A DNA stretch of 64,000 bases from Oxynema aestuarii AP17 (GCF_012295525.1 NZ_CP051167.1:5067501-5131500); one strand, 5' to 3'. Shown: positions 52,109 through 61,666, counted from the stretch's first letter. The notes: generated by a model not told the origin, from the sequence alone. Made by a program: numbers and translations.

Positions 52109-53449
52109 ATGATTTCGTCCCCCGTTCGTCGCGATCGCCTCGTCATCTTTACCCGCTATCCCCAACCGGGACAGACGAAAACCCGTCTGATTCCCGCCCT
52201 CGGACCCGAAGGCGCCGCCCGCCTCCAACGCCAGATGACCGAACTGACCTGCGATCGCGCCCGTCAACTGCGCGCCGCCGGAGTTGGCGACCGACGCGAC
52301 CTCGACATCGAGATCTGCTTTACGGGAGGCGATCGCCAAGGGATGCAACAATGGCTCGGCGACGATCTGCTCTACAAAACCCAAGGAGACGGCGATCTCG
52401 GCGATCGCCTCGCCCGCGCTGTCGATCGCGCCTTCGCCAGTGGAGCCGAGCGCGTCGTCGTCGTCGGCATCGACTGTCCCCACCTAGAAACCCCGATCCT
52501 CCAGCAAGCCTTTAGCGCCCTCGATCGCGCCCCCGTCGTTCTCGGCCCGGCTCTCGATGGCGGCTACTACGCGATCGCCGTGCGCCGTCCCTGTCCCCAA
52601 CTCTTTGAAGGCATCGCCTGGGGAAGCGACAAAGTTTTTCAGCAAACTATTGACAAATGTAGCGATTTATGCATTAAACCCGCCTTGCTGCCCCCATTAG
52701 CAGACATCGATCGCCCGGAAGACCTCGATCGCCTGCCCGACCCCCTGGGACGGACGCTGCTGGCGAAAATTTCTACCATTATCCCCGTTCTCAACGAAGC
52801 CGAGCGCGTCCGCGACACCCTCGCCAGCGTCACCCGTGGAGCCAACGTCGAGGCGATCGTTGTCGATGGAGGCAGCCGAGACGACACCCCGGCGATCGTC
52901 GAAAGCACGGGCGTGCGACTGCTGCACTCTCCCCCCGGGCGCGCCCTCCAGATGAACGCAGGCGCCCGCGCCGCCACCGGGTCGATCTTGCTGTTTCTCC
53001 ACGGCGATACTCGCTTACCCTCCGGTTTCGAGACCGTCATCCGCGAAATTTTAACCCGTCCCGGCGTCGTCGGCGGGGCTTTTCCTTTAGCCATCGACAG
53101 CCAACAACCGGGTTTGAAACTGCTAGCAACGGTGGCGAACTGGCGATCGCACCTCTGGCAGATGCCTTACGGCGATCAAGGCTTATTTGTCCCTCGGGAG
53201 ATCTTTTGGGACCTGGGCGGATTTCCCGAACTGCCGATTATGGAAGATTACGAATTCGTGCGGCAATTGCAACGGCGCGGGCGGATCGCGCTCGCCCCTA
53301 CTCCGGTGCAAACTTCGGCCCGACGGTGGCAACAACTCGGGGCTTTTAAAACTACTGCGATCAATCAGGCGATCGTTCTCGGCTATACCTTGGGGGTCTC
53401 GCCGGAGCGATTGGCGCGCTGGTACCGACAATCCCGCGATCGCCCCTAA
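52109..53449 (+). CDS. Fused DUF2064 (TIGR04282) and GT2 (TIGR04283) arsenosugar-type glycosyltransferase
   Basis: 446 residues joining two enzymes usually encoded separately. Residues 1-210 are a DUF2064/TIGR04282 nucleotidyl- or glycosyltransferase domain (LVIFTRYPQPGQTKTRLIPALG, VVGIDCPHLE, LGPALDGGYYAIA). Residues about 222-446 are a GT2 domain of TIGR04283 type (ISTIIPVLNEAERV, AIVVDGGSRDDTPAIV, FLHGDTRLPSGF, QMPYGDQGLFVPREIFWDLGGFP, MEDYEFVRQL). Both families are named for clustering with the radical SAM gene arsS in arsenosugar loci, but no arsS or arsM is in this window. The junction PLGRTLLAKISTIIPVLNE runs in frame without a stop, so it looks like a real fusion. Confidence 0.9.
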   Translation: MISSPVRRDRLVIFTRYPQPGQTKTRLIPALGPEGAARLQRQMTELTCDRARQLRAAGVGDRRDLDIEICFTGGDRQGMQQWLGDDLLYKTQGDGDLGDRLARAVDRAFASGAERVVVVGIDCPHLETPILQQAFSALDRAPVVLGPALDGGYYAIAVRRPCPQLFEGIAWGSDKVFQQTIDKCSDLCIKPALLPPLADIDRPEDLDRLPDPLGRTLLAKISTIIPVLNEAERVRDTLASVTRGANVEAIVVDGGSRDDTPAIVESTGVRLLHSPPGRALQMNAGARAATGSILLFLHGDTRLPSGFETVIREILTRPGVVGGAFPLAIDSQQPGLKLLATVANWRSHLWQMPYGDQGLFVPREIFWDLGGFPELPIMEDYEFVRQLQRRGRIALAPTPVQTSARRWQQLGAFKTTAINQAIVLGYTLGVSPERLARWYRQSRDRP

Positions 53450-53622
53450 AGAAGGATCTTGAGCAGTGGCACCGTCACCTCTTAAGATCTTAAAGTTGAA
53501 GTCTTCAACAGAAAACAACCATCGAGCAGGGGATCGTCGATGTCCGATCGCGGCGATCGGGCAAGAGGACGAGCAAAAGAAAGTTAGGATAGGCTATTTA
53601 TCGGAAAACATTTTAGAAAATC

Positions 53623-54444
53623 ATGACTCCACAATCTTCGATCGCGGCGATCGCCCTTAAAGTCGTTGGCGTAGTTTTAATCCTATCTTCGATTATCGAC
53701 TACATTACCCTCGCCATTCCCGTACAACTGCTCGAACGACAGTGGCAACTCGGCTATACGACGCAGATAGTCGATCGCGGCGTCATTCCCCTCGTCGCCT
53801 TAGTGTTCATTTTTACGGGATATTGGATTAGTAGCAACGAAGGCGGCGATCGCTCTTCCCCGGGTTCAATCGCCGACCTGCGCTTCTGGGCTTTATTATT
53901 TTCTACCGTCTTAGGGGTCATCTATTTATTGCTGTTTCCCCTCCACTTAAACAACGTCCGACTGGAACGGTCGGCGACCCTCACGGAAATCGCCCAACAA
54001 GCCAATCAAGCGGAAGAACAGTTGCGAGGACAACTCGAAAATCCCCAATTTCAACAAGAAATCGGTCAGCGACGCGAAGCGCTCAAAGGACAGTTGAGCC
54101 AACTGCTCGAAGACCAAGGACGACTCGACCAAGCCCTGGAAAATCCCGACGTCCCGGACGACGAGAAGCAACTGCTCCAAGAGTTTAAAGACAATCCCGG
54201 ACAAATCGATGCTTTTCTCGACGAACGCCTCAGTACCGAAGGATTCCGCGATCGCCGTCTGACCGAAATTCGCACTCGCCGTCAGGACCTCGAATCGGAA
54301 GCGAAAACCCGATTTGCCAAATTAGCCGTACAAACTGGGATTAGTAGCTTGTTGTTATCCGTCGCCTACAGTGCTATTGGCTGGAGCGGGTTAAAAAATA
54401 TGGGATATCTCCAAGGGGGACGGCGCAAGCGCGCTGGTCGGTAG
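53623..54444 (+). CDS. HpsJ-like membrane protein with central coiled coil
   Basis: 273 residues. Three N-terminal membrane helices (about 8-30, 48-66, 86-104) are followed by a long coiled coil (LTEIAQQANQAEEQLRGQLENPQFQQEIGQRREALKGQL). A final helix near the C-terminus (VQTGISSLLLSVAYSAIGW) is followed by a basic end (GGRRKRAGR). This resembles HpsJ-type proteins linked to hormogonium polysaccharide genes. The name is tentative and the function unproven. A GT2 gene lies 111 bp downstream. Confidence 0.75.
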   Translation: MTPQSSIAAIALKVVGVVLILSSIIDYITLAIPVQLLERQWQLGYTTQIVDRGVIPLVALVFIFTGYWISSNEGGDRSSPGSIADLRFWALLFSTVLGVIYLLLFPLHLNNVRLERSATLTEIAQQANQAEEQLRGQLENPQFQQEIGQRREALKGQLSQLLEDQGRLDQALENPDVPDDEKQLLQEFKDNPGQIDAFLDERLSTEGFRDRRLTEIRTRRQDLESEAKTRFAKLAVQTGISSLLLSVAYSAIGWSGLKNMGYLQGGRRKRAGR

Positions 54445-54555
54445 TTTTGCCTTCTCCGGGGGGGTGATACTCGCCAATTGCAGCCAGTCACTCGGATTTG
54501 GCGAGTCAACCCCTGTTAAAGTTTGAAACCCTTTGCCCCCAATGGCCTCGGCTGA

Positions 54556-55428
54556 ATGTTTTCAATTTATATCCTCACGCATAACGAACAAATCGATATT
54601 GCGGCTTGTATCGAGTCGGCGATGCTCTCCGATGACATTATTGTGGTCGATTCGGTCAGTAGCGATCGCACCGTCGAAATTGCCCGTCAATATCCCGTGC
54701 GCGTCGTCGAGCATCCTTTTGAAAGTCACGGCAAACAACGGACCTGGATGCTGCGTTCTCTCGAAACGAAATATGAGTGGGTTTACATCCTCGAAGCTGA
54801 CGAACGGATGACCCCCGAACTTTTTGAGGAATGCGTGCAAGCGATCGAGAAATCGGAGGCGATCGGCTATTACGTCGCCGAACGGGTGATATTTATGGAT
54901 CGTTGGATCAAACACTGCACCCAATATCCTCGATATCAAATGCGATTATTTCGCAAAGATAAGGTTTGGTTTACCGATTACGGTCATACGGAACGGGAAG
55001 TGTGCGACGGACCGACGGGGTTTCTTAAGGAGACTTACCCCCACTACACCTGTTCTAAAGGCTTCAGTCGCTGGATCGAGAAACACAACCGCTATTCCAC
55101 CGATGAAGCGGCGGAAACGATCGCCCAACTCGATCGGGGTCAGGTGTCTTGGCGCGATCTGTTCGGCGGCAGATCGGAAGTGGAACGGCGCCGCGCCCTC
55201 AAAGATCTCTCCTTGCGCTTGCCTTGGCGTCCCTTTTTGCGGTTTATTTACATGTATATCCTGCTCGGGGGCTTTCTGGACGGAAAACCGGGCTTCGCGT
55301 GGTGTACCTTGCAAACTTTCTATGAATATTTAATTTTGCTCAAAGTTTGGGAACGGCGACATCAACCCCCGGTCTCGGCTGAGAGCGCCTCCTCGTCCGA
55401 GGGGGAATCGCTTCGTCCTTCTCCTTAG
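54556..55428 (+). CDS. Glycosyltransferase family 2
   Basis: 290 residues of a GT-A fold, near the LPS core-type (WaaE/KdtX-like) GT2 group. Seen: FSIYILTHNEQIDIAACIESAM, DDIIVVDSVSSDRTVEIA, HPFESHGKQRTWML, WVYILEADERMTPEL (DxD-like metal site), FRKDKVWFTDYGHTERE. A C-terminal amphipathic or membrane segment (FLRFIYMYILLGGFLDG) suggests membrane association. Probably adds a sugar to surface polysaccharide or lipid; donor and acceptor are unknown. Confidence 0.88.
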   Translation: MFSIYILTHNEQIDIAACIESAMLSDDIIVVDSVSSDRTVEIARQYPVRVVEHPFESHGKQRTWMLRSLETKYEWVYILEADERMTPELFEECVQAIEKSEAIGYYVAERVIFMDRWIKHCTQYPRYQMRLFRKDKVWFTDYGHTEREVCDGPTGFLKETYPHYTCSKGFSRWIEKHNRYSTDEAAETIAQLDRGQVSWRDLFGGRSEVERRRALKDLSLRLPWRPFLRFIYMYILLGGFLDGKPGFAWCTLQTFYEYLILLKVWERRHQPPVSAESASSSEGESLRPSP

Positions 55429-56115
55429 CGAAGGTAAATCTAACGGTCGATTCGAGGCGATCGCCTCCCCGAAGTACCCAACGGGCGATCGCGATCCCGG
55501 CTTTCCAGGGGTTGCGATCCCCGTTCTTGATAAAATGACATTTATATCAATGTCACCAACCCTGCTAATTGTGCAACAATTCTTTACAATTAAGTTAAAT
55601 CCGTCAGCACCCCGCTCTAAATTAATGGGGCTTCGTGCCTCTCCTTTAGTAGGGGCGTTTCGCGAAACGCCCCTAAGCCCTTTGAGGGCTACGTTATCGG
55701 TAAGGGTTAAAGCTCCTAGCTTGGGATACGTCGCCAGTCCCCTGCTCTAGAACCAAACCGTTAAACCGTCTTACGAGGGGTAAGACAGTGCGGTTTGGAA
55801 AGTACCGACCGATAACATTGGCGAGGCGCTATGACGCCGTGTACTTTAGGCGACTCCGGCTAACAGGAGCGAGGGAAAAGTGCACCTCTTTTCGCTCCCC
55901 CACGAGGGGACGGCGGTTAAAACCGCCCGTGTCGTTTTTCCTCCCTGTGCTAAAGCGACAGGGCTTCCAAACAAGAGCGAAGATTTTCCGTGAGTCAGTA
56001 CGTCGATAAGGTGCGGCGGGGGCAGACAGATCGACCCCAGATCGAGCAGGAAACCAAGTAGAACGAGACGCGATCGCGCGACGGAACGGGCCATCAGAAG
56101 GAGAGTGGGCGAGCA
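55429..56115. other. 687-bp spacer with a cluster of hairpins, no supported gene
   Basis: The part from about 55590 to 56000 is dense in inverted repeats. Examples are the perfect 24-base palindrome AGGGGCGTTTCG-CGAAACGCCCCT (near 55651-55674); nested AAACCG-TCTTAC...GTAAGA-...CGGTTT (55762-55800); GGCG-CTATGA-CGCC; CTCC-GGCTAACA-GGAG; GGCGGTT-AA-AACCGCC (55912-55927); and CCCTGT-GCTAAAGCG-ACAGGG (55945-55965). Open frames here have no family features. It may be a structured RNA or the remains of an IS200/IS605-type element. I do not recognise the class. Confidence 0.55.
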
Positions 56116-56898
56116 GTGATCCAACGCTTCAAACAAGACTTAAAAAACGACCTGATAGCAGGGCTGCTAGTTGTCATTCCACTAGCAACGACCATCTGGC
56201 TGACGATTACGATCGCCCGATGGGTGATCGACTTTTTAACGAGCATTCCCAAACAACTTAATCCCTTCGACGGACTCGATCCCTTACTCGTTTACTTCCT
56301 CAACTTAGGGGTGGGACTGGCCGTTCCCCTGTTTAGCATTCTCCTGATCGGCTTAATGGCGCGCAACATTGCCGGACGCTGGCTGCTAGACTTAGGAGAG
56401 CGTCTCCTGCAAGCCATTCCCCTCGCCGGATCGGTCTACAAAACCCTCAAACAACTACTCGAAACCCTCCTCAAAGATTCCAACGAGAAGTTTCGACGGG
56501 TCGTTTTGGTCGAGTATCCCCGACGGGGAATTTGGACGATGGCCTTCGTCACCGGAGCGCTGGGAGCCTCGGTACAACAACAACTGAACTCCCACGTCCC
56601 CAACGGTCCGATGCTGAGTATTTTTATTCCCACCACCCCCAACCCGACTAGTGGATGGTACGCGATCGTTCCCGAACGAGACGTGGTTAACTTGTCGATG
56701 TCCGTCGAAGATGCATTTAAGGCGATCGTTTCGGGAGGGATCGTCAATCCCAATCCCAGCCCGCCCTTACCCTTACCCCCGTCGAAACAGAAAAAATTAG
56801 ACCCCCTACACGCCGAACAGAAACCACAGGAGATCGCGACTTCCGACGTGCCATCGGAGTTGGAAGACTACTCGCCAGAGCAAGAAGAATATATCTAA
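56116..56898 (+). CDS. DUF502 family membrane protein
   Basis: 260 residues. Two membrane helices (LIAGLLVVIPLATTIWLTITI, LNLGVGLAVPLFSILLIGLMA) are followed by the conserved DUF502 region (GERLLQAIPLAGSVYKTLKQLLETLL, RRVVLVEYPRRGIWTMAFVTG, IFIPTTPNPTSGWYAIVPERDVVNLSMSVEDAFKAIVSGG). The plant relatives are the LCV/COV proteins. The tail is Pro-rich and acidic. The start is a GTG at 56116, the only start that leaves the conserved N-terminus intact. nusB follows after 27 bp, so the two are probably cotranscribed. Confidence 0.9.
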   Translation: MIQRFKQDLKNDLIAGLLVVIPLATTIWLTITIARWVIDFLTSIPKQLNPFDGLDPLLVYFLNLGVGLAVPLFSILLIGLMARNIAGRWLLDLGERLLQAIPLAGSVYKTLKQLLETLLKDSNEKFRRVVLVEYPRRGIWTMAFVTGALGASVQQQLNSHVPNGPMLSIFIPTTPNPTSGWYAIVPERDVVNLSMSVEDAFKAIVSGGIVNPNPSPPLPLPPSKQKKLDPLHAEQKPQEIATSDVPSELEDYSPEQEEYI

Positions 56899-56925
56899 TT
56901 ACTAGAGGTTCAAGCTAAACCCACC

Positions 56926-57555
56926 ATGCAAGCCCGCCGAATTGCCCGCGAACTGGCTCTGTTGAGCATGAGTCAGCTCAGTAACCGCCCTGAAAAACTC
57001 TCCGCTCAAGAACTCGAAGATCTCCTCCTCGCTGCCGTTCGGGCGTTGACGAACGAAGTCCACGACATCCTCGAAAATGCGGCAGCCGAACTCAAGCGAG
57101 GCAGCGATCGCCTACTCAATAGCGAACTACAAGCCACGGGGGTTCAAAGCTCCCGCACGATGGTTTACGACGCGATCGAACTGACCCAAAGCGCCGTCAA
57201 TCGGTTGGGGATGGCGATGGAGTTGCCCGAGTTTATCCAACTGACCAACCGTCAAGAAGTCCGCGCCTACGCCCTCGAAATCCTTTCCGTGATTCGCGAC
57301 AACCGCGATCGCATCGACGAGACGATCGCCGCTTCTTTGGTCAACTGGCAGTTAAATCGCCTACCGCGCATCGATCGCGATATCCTCCGCGTCGCCGTCG
57401 CCGAAATGTTTTATATCGGGACTCCCGATCGCGTCGCCATTAACGAAGCGGTAGAATTAGCCAAACGCTATAGCGGCGATGACGGTCATAAATTCGTCAA
57501 CGGCGTTTTGCGCCGGGTTAGCGATCGCGCTAAAGAAGTGAGTCATAAAGGTTAA
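56926..57555 (+). CDS. nusB: Transcription antitermination factor NusB
   Basis: 209 residues. NusB with NusE binds boxA RNA and supports antitermination on rRNA operons. Family motifs: QARRIARELALLSMSQ at the N-terminus, LVNWQLNRLPRIDRDILRVAVAEM and VAINEAVELAKRYSGDDGHKFVNGVLRRV. It is longer than E. coli NusB because of a helical insert (about 40-110), as usual in cyanobacteria. It follows the DUF502 gene closely and precedes ftsY on the same strand. Confidence 0.96.
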   Translation: MQARRIARELALLSMSQLSNRPEKLSAQELEDLLLAAVRALTNEVHDILENAAAELKRGSDRLLNSELQATGVQSSRTMVYDAIELTQSAVNRLGMAMELPEFIQLTNRQEVRAYALEILSVIRDNRDRIDETIAASLVNWQLNRLPRIDRDILRVAVAEMFYIGTPDRVAINEAVELAKRYSGDDGHKFVNGVLRRVSDRAKEVSHKG

Positions 57556-57944
57556 CTCATGGGGGCTTTGGGGAGCGATAAGTCCCGCGCTCTACCCCAA
57601 AGGTGAGCGTCGGCATATATTGGATGCCCTGCCCTTGTCGATTCCCCACCCGGCGGCAAGGGCAAAGCCCTAGAATGAGGGCGATCGGACCAGCAACCCG
57701 TAGCCATAGCTTGTGGTAATCTAACAGAATAGAGGAGCATCGGGGACTCTGGGGAAAGGAAATTGCCTGTCAAGTCGGTCTGTCGGGGGTCGATGACCTA
57801 GACAAGTGGCGTGGGACAGGAATACCCAATCGCGACGTTGGGAAGCCCGCGCTGTTCCCACTGTAGGCGTAGGGAGGATGTCACTATTTCTGTACCTAGA
57901 CCTTCTGTACCTAGACCTCGACCATCGGCATTCAGGACAGTGTA
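57556..57944. mobile_element. Spacer resembling a non-autonomous IS200/IS605-type (PATE-like) element
   Basis: Begins with a long hairpin CTTTGGGG-AGCG...CGCT-(CTA)-CCCCAAAG (57562-57602) right after nusB. It ends near 57884 with GGGAGGATGTCAC, a form of terminus I associate with IS200/IS605 right ends. No ORF inside. If correct, this is a transposase-less derivative of about 325 bp. The flank then carries a 15-base tandem duplication. Tentative. Confidence 0.4.
57888..57917. repeat. 15-base tandem duplication upstream of ftsY
   Basis: Two exact tandem copies of TTCTGTACCTAGACC (57888-57902 and 57903-57917), ending 27 bases before the ftsY start. Confidence 0.9.
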
Positions 57945-59570
57945 ATGGTTTTCAATTGGTTTCGCCGTCAGTTCGACGATCGCGCTCAAAAGTCTGAAGC
58001 AAAAACAACGGAATCAGAGCCAGCTCAACCCGAAGAAACAACCCCCTCGGCGGAGGAAGAATCCACCGATGAGGAAGAGGTCGATTATTTGACCTGGGCT
58101 AAAGCTGCCTATAAGAATATTCAGCAACAAAAAGGCGTTTCGACCGAACCGGAACCGGAAGCGGAACCGGAAGCTGTCGAAGCGCAATCGGAACCGGAAC
58201 TGGAACCGGAAGCTGTCGAAGCAGAAGCGCAACCGGAACCGGAAGCGGAACCGGAAGCTGTCGAAGCGCAACCGGAACCGGAAACGGAACCGGAAGCTGT
58301 CGAAGCGCAACCGGAACCGGAAGCGGAACCGGAAGCTGTCGAAGCGCAACCGGAACCGGAAGCGGAACCGGAAGCTGTCGAAGCGCAACCGGAACCGGAA
58401 CCGGAACCCGCACCCACCTCATTTTTGGCTCGGGCCGAAGCCGAACGCCAAAGCCGCCTGCAACGAGTGGCAGAAAGTGCGGTGGAAGTGGTCGAAGAAG
58501 AGGAAGAATTTGAGGAATCGGCAGCCGCCCGAGAAATTTGGCCGACTCGTCATCCGGAATTGGCGTTTGACGAGGGCTTTTTATGGTCTGCTGAAGTGTT
58601 GGCGGCGCAAGGACGGCGCCCGGACGAGATTTCTGTCGAAGAGATTACCTGGTTGCAGAAATTGCGTCAGGGACTGGATAAGACCCGACGCAGTTTGATC
58701 AATCAACTGCGGGCGATCGTCGGTCAAGGCCCACTCAACCGCGATGCGGTGATGGAAATCGAGGCGGCGTTGTTGCAAGCGGATGTGGGGATTGCGGCGA
58801 CGGACTATATTATCGAAGCGCTGCAAGAGAAAATGCGCGAGGAAGCGCTACCGCCGGATCTGGCGATCGCCTATCTCAAACGCATTATCGGAGACTTGCT
58901 CGATCGCCCGACCCAGGAATTAGAAAAACCGTTTTTAGTCCCGGAAAAAGACCGTCTCAATATTTGGTTAGTGACTGGGGTCAACGGAGCCGGAAAAACG
59001 ACGACGATCGGCAAAATTGCCCATTTAGCGAAGAAATCGGACTATAAATGCTTGATTGCGGCGGCGGATACCTTCCGGGCGGCAGCCGTCGAGCAGATGA
59101 AAGTCTGGGGTCAGCGCAGTGGGGTGGAAGTGATTGCCAATCCGGGTAAGAATACGGATCCGGCTGCGGTGGTGTTCGACGCGATCGCCGCCGCCCAATC
59201 CCGAGGAACCGAACTGCTGATCGTCGATACCGCAGGACGGTTGCAAAACAAGAAAAATTTGATGGACGAACTGTCGAAGATCCGCCGGATTATCAATAAA
59301 AAAGCCCCGGATGCGATCGTCGAATCCCTGTTAGTTCTCGATGCTACCCTCGGACAGAACGGCTTGAATCAAGCGCAAGTCTTTTCCGAAGCCGTTAACC
59401 TCAGTGGAGCGATCTTGACAAAACTTGATGGAACTGCTAAAGGTGGGATCGCGCTCGCTGTAGTGCAGCAGATGAATTTGCCCATCCGCTTTATCGGTGC
59501 TGGGGAAGGAATAGAAGACTTACGGCCTTTTTCGAGCTATGAATTTGTCGAAGCTTTGATTAGTGGCTAA
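57945..59570 (+). CDS. ftsY: Signal recognition particle receptor FtsY with expanded Glu/Pro repeat
   Basis: 541 residues. The SRP receptor GTPase that docks ribosome-SRP complexes at the membrane. An N-terminal acidic A region (1-200) precedes the NG domain: N-domain helices from about 245, G1 GVNGAGKTT (345-353), [15 protein letters not shown]3 DTAGR from 428, G4 [10 protein letters not shown], and the end [21 protein letters not shown]. The A region contains about six copies of a 13-residue unit ([13 protein letters not shown]-type, residues about 69-155) encoded by a 39-base tandem repeat. The start [10 protein letters not shown] is the standard cyanobacterial FtsY N-terminus. Confidence 0.97.
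   Translation: MVFNWFRRQFDDRAQKSEAKTTESEPAQPEETTPSAEEESTDEEEVDYLTWAKAAYKNIQQQKGVSTEPEPEAEPEAVEAQSEPELEPEAVEAEAQPEPEAEPEAVEAQPEPETEPEAVEAQPEPEAEPEAVEAQPEPEAEPEAVEAQPEPEPEPAPTSFLARAEAERQSRLQRVAESAVEVVEEEEEFEESAAAREIWPTRHPELAFDEGFLWSAEVLAAQGRRPDEISVEEITWLQKLRQGLDKTRRSLINQLRAIVGQGPLNRDAVMEIEAALLQADVGIAATDYIIEALQEKMREEALPPDLAIAYLKRIIGDLLDRPTQELEKPFLVPEKDRLNIWLVTGVNGAGKTTTIGKIAHLAKKSDYKCLIAAADTFRAAAVEQMKVWGQRSGVEVIANPGKNTDPAAVVFDAIAAAQSRGTELLIVDTAGRLQNKKNLMDELSKIRRIINKKAPDAIVESLLVLDATLGQNGLNQAQVFSEAVNLSGAILTKLDGTAKGGIALAVVQQMNLPIRFIGAGEGIEDLRPFSSYEFVEALISG
58150..58410. repeat. 39-base coding minisatellite in ftsY
   Basis: About six tandem copies of a unit built from GGAACCGGAAGC and CTGTCGAAGCGCAACC, one with a 6-base variant. 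All keep the frame and encode an acidic Glu-Pro-Ala-Val repeat. Confidence 0.9.
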
Positions 59571-60106
59571 TAGGGCATTCTAACTTCAATCCAAACCCAT
59601 TTAAACGGGGGCTAGGCTCGCCTTGATTGCCTTTTTAGAACCGGGTAGGCGAGCGCTCGCCCCCGTTCGATTATTCCTCTCTCCACAGGGGCGATCGTCT
59701 ATCCTATGGGAGTGTGGAAAGTCGGCGATCGTGTGGGATTGCAAAATGGCAGATTTCCCAATGCCATTCGGGTTAAATTGCTAGAATTAAACCCAATTGT
59801 GTGTAGGAGGATCGCCACGATCGCCAAAACGAGCGTTCGCATGTTGGTGGTGAAATCAATCCGCTCTCCCTCAAACCTAACTCTCAAAGGAAAGGAAGGT
59901 ATGGCATTTGCGATCGTCATGAGGTACACCCTAAAACCGTACATTCCGGCGTCAACTCCGAATCTACTAGATTGTCATTTACCTGACATTTACCTGAAAG
60001 AATTGACAATGACTAGAAAGGTTACGGGTAACAATAGTCCGGTAAAGCTTCCCACCTTCGATTTCCTATGTTTTGATTTTCGATAACTGACAAAGAGCTT
60101 ATTTGA
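59571..60106. other. 536-bp spacer after ftsY
   Basis: A long imperfect hairpin (about 59608-59665, including GGCGAGCGCTCGCC) close to the ftsY stop probably ends that transcript. Open frames on both strands (for example 59706-60086) show no family pattern, so I call no gene. The rest is the upstream region of the phosphatase gene. Confidence 0.5.
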
Positions 60107-61594
60107 ATGACTGCTGTGCCGTTTCCACGACAGCCTTTTGGGTCTACTGATAGTAGTGCCAATCCGAACGGTTCCCCCACCGAAGTGACCCCAGTTTTAG
60201 CCCTCAAAGAACTGGTGGCGAGTTTACATCGCGAACAAAATAAAGTTCAAGATTTACTCTCGTCACTCGGGTTTGCACTTCGCAGTTTTAACAACCTCAA
60301 TCAGTTTTTAGAATTAATTCCCCTCGTCGCCAGCCGCGTCACCGATGCCGACGGTGGGGCGTTGGTGCTGTTCAAGCCGAACGGACAACTGAGATTGCAA
60401 CGGCTGCACTGTCAGGAAGGTCAGGAATGTCAGGATATCCGACAGGCGATCGAAACGGCGACCCGACAGATGAGTACCCCCGGGGGACAAAACGGATCCC
60501 CGACCTTGCCGACGGCCACCCTCGACTATCAACTGAGTAACTATCTCGGATCGGACGTTCACCTGTTCGGAACGGCGATTTTAGTTAAAAATAGCGAACG
60601 CGGGCGCCTCTACGTGTTCAGCCGCGATCCGGACTATACCTGGACGACCACCCGCCAAAAATTGGTGCGCTTGGTGGCGGATCAAACGGCGGTGGCGATC
60701 GAAAATGACGAACTCTCCGTCGAGTTACGCAAGAAAGAACGCTTAGACCGCGAGTTAGAAATCGGCGCCGAAATCCAACTGCGCTTACTCCCGCGCCAGT
60801 GTCCCCACATTGAAGGGATCGAACTCGCCGCCACCTGCAAAACCGCGAATCGCGTCGGCGGCGACTACTACGACTTCATCCCCGCGAGTCACGATTTAGT
60901 CGGGCCGAAACACAATGGCGGTAATCCGGCGGAACGCTGGAGTATCGCCATTGGCGATGTCATGGGGAAAGGCGTTCCCGCCGGATTGATCATGACTATG
61001 ACCCGAGGTATGTTGCGCGCGGAAGTCCTCAACGGTCACTCTCCCGGACGGATTTTGCAGCACCTCAACCGGGTCATGTATAACGATTTGGAGAATTCCA
61101 ATCGCTTTGTCACCCTGTTTTATTCGGAATACGACCCGAAAACGCGAACCCTGGCGTATAGTAATGCGGCCCACAATCCGCCGTTATTGTGGCGGGCGTC
61201 TACGGGTCAGATCGATCGCCTCGACACTCTGGGGATGTTGATCGGCTTGGATGCCGACACGCAGTATCAGGAAGCACAAGTCCAACTCAATCTCGGCGAT
61301 ACGATTATGTACTACACCGATGGGTTTACCGATGCGGTGAACCAACACGGCCATCGGTTCGACGAGGAGAACTTGGTCGCGGCGTTTGAATGGGCCTGCA
61401 AGCATTGCCACGGTCCGCAAGCGATTTTAGACTATCTCTTCGATCGCGTCGGCGAGTTTATCGGTCCGCACAACAGCAATACGGATGACATGACGTTAAT
61501 CGTGATGCAGGTGCGATCGCCCTCGGAAACCCCCGAGGAAGAAGGCGTCAATCCGCAAACCGTGGACGCCGAACCGAGTAGCACCGAAGAATAA
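60107..61594 (+). CDS. GAF-linked PP2C (SpoIIE-type) serine/threonine phosphatase
   Basis: 495 residues. A GAF-like sensor (about 55-205, RSFNNLNQFLELIPLVASRV...DQTAVAIEND) is followed by a short coiled-coil linker and a SpoIIE/RsbU-type phosphatase domain (from about 225). Metal-binding motifs include NRVGGDYYDF, SIAIGDVMGKGVPAGLIMTM, LAYSNAAHNPPLL, YYTDGFTDAVN and NTDDMTLIVMQV. Such proteins dephosphorylate anti-sigma antagonists or similar partners in stress and partner-switching circuits. No anti-sigma pair is adjacent. The signal bound by the GAF domain is unknown. Confidence 0.92.
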   Translation: MTAVPFPRQPFGSTDSSANPNGSPTEVTPVLALKELVASLHREQNKVQDLLSSLGFALRSFNNLNQFLELIPLVASRVTDADGGALVLFKPNGQLRLQRLHCQEGQECQDIRQAIETATRQMSTPGGQNGSPTLPTATLDYQLSNYLGSDVHLFGTAILVKNSERGRLYVFSRDPDYTWTTTRQKLVRLVADQTAVAIENDELSVELRKKERLDRELEIGAEIQLRLLPRQCPHIEGIELAATCKTANRVGGDYYDFIPASHDLVGPKHNGGNPAERWSIAIGDVMGKGVPAGLIMTMTRGMLRAEVLNGHSPGRILQHLNRVMYNDLENSNRFVTLFYSEYDPKTRTLAYSNAAHNPPLLWRASTGQIDRLDTLGMLIGLDADTQYQEAQVQLNLGDTIMYYTDGFTDAVNQHGHRFDEENLVAAFEWACKHCHGPQAILDYLFDRVGEFIGPHNSNTDDMTLIVMQVRSPSETPEEEGVNPQTVDAEPSSTEE

Positions 61595-61666
61595 CTTTTC
61601 AGTGGGAGCCGTTGCGATCCATACTGCTATGCAGATGCACATTTTCGCCAAGATGGGGAAAAAATC

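Noticed and set aside
55846-56136. 96-residue minus-strand frame in the hairpin-rich spacer
   Set aside because: It runs through several inverted repeats and the DUF502 start, with no protein family features.
58014-58422. Minus-strand frames of Arg/Phe or Val/Pro repeats opposite ftsY
   Set aside because: They are complements of the ftsY Glu/Pro minisatellite and have no independent support.
59743-59760. Third near-match to the TGCCA-N3-TGGCA palindrome
   Set aside because: One arm is broken (TGCAA) and the site is far from the export locus, so it is probably chance.
59706-60086. 126-residue plus-strand frame between ftsY and the phosphatase gene
   Set aside because: Composition and sequence show no family pattern, no ribosome binding site was seen, and a minus-strand frame of similar quality overlaps it.
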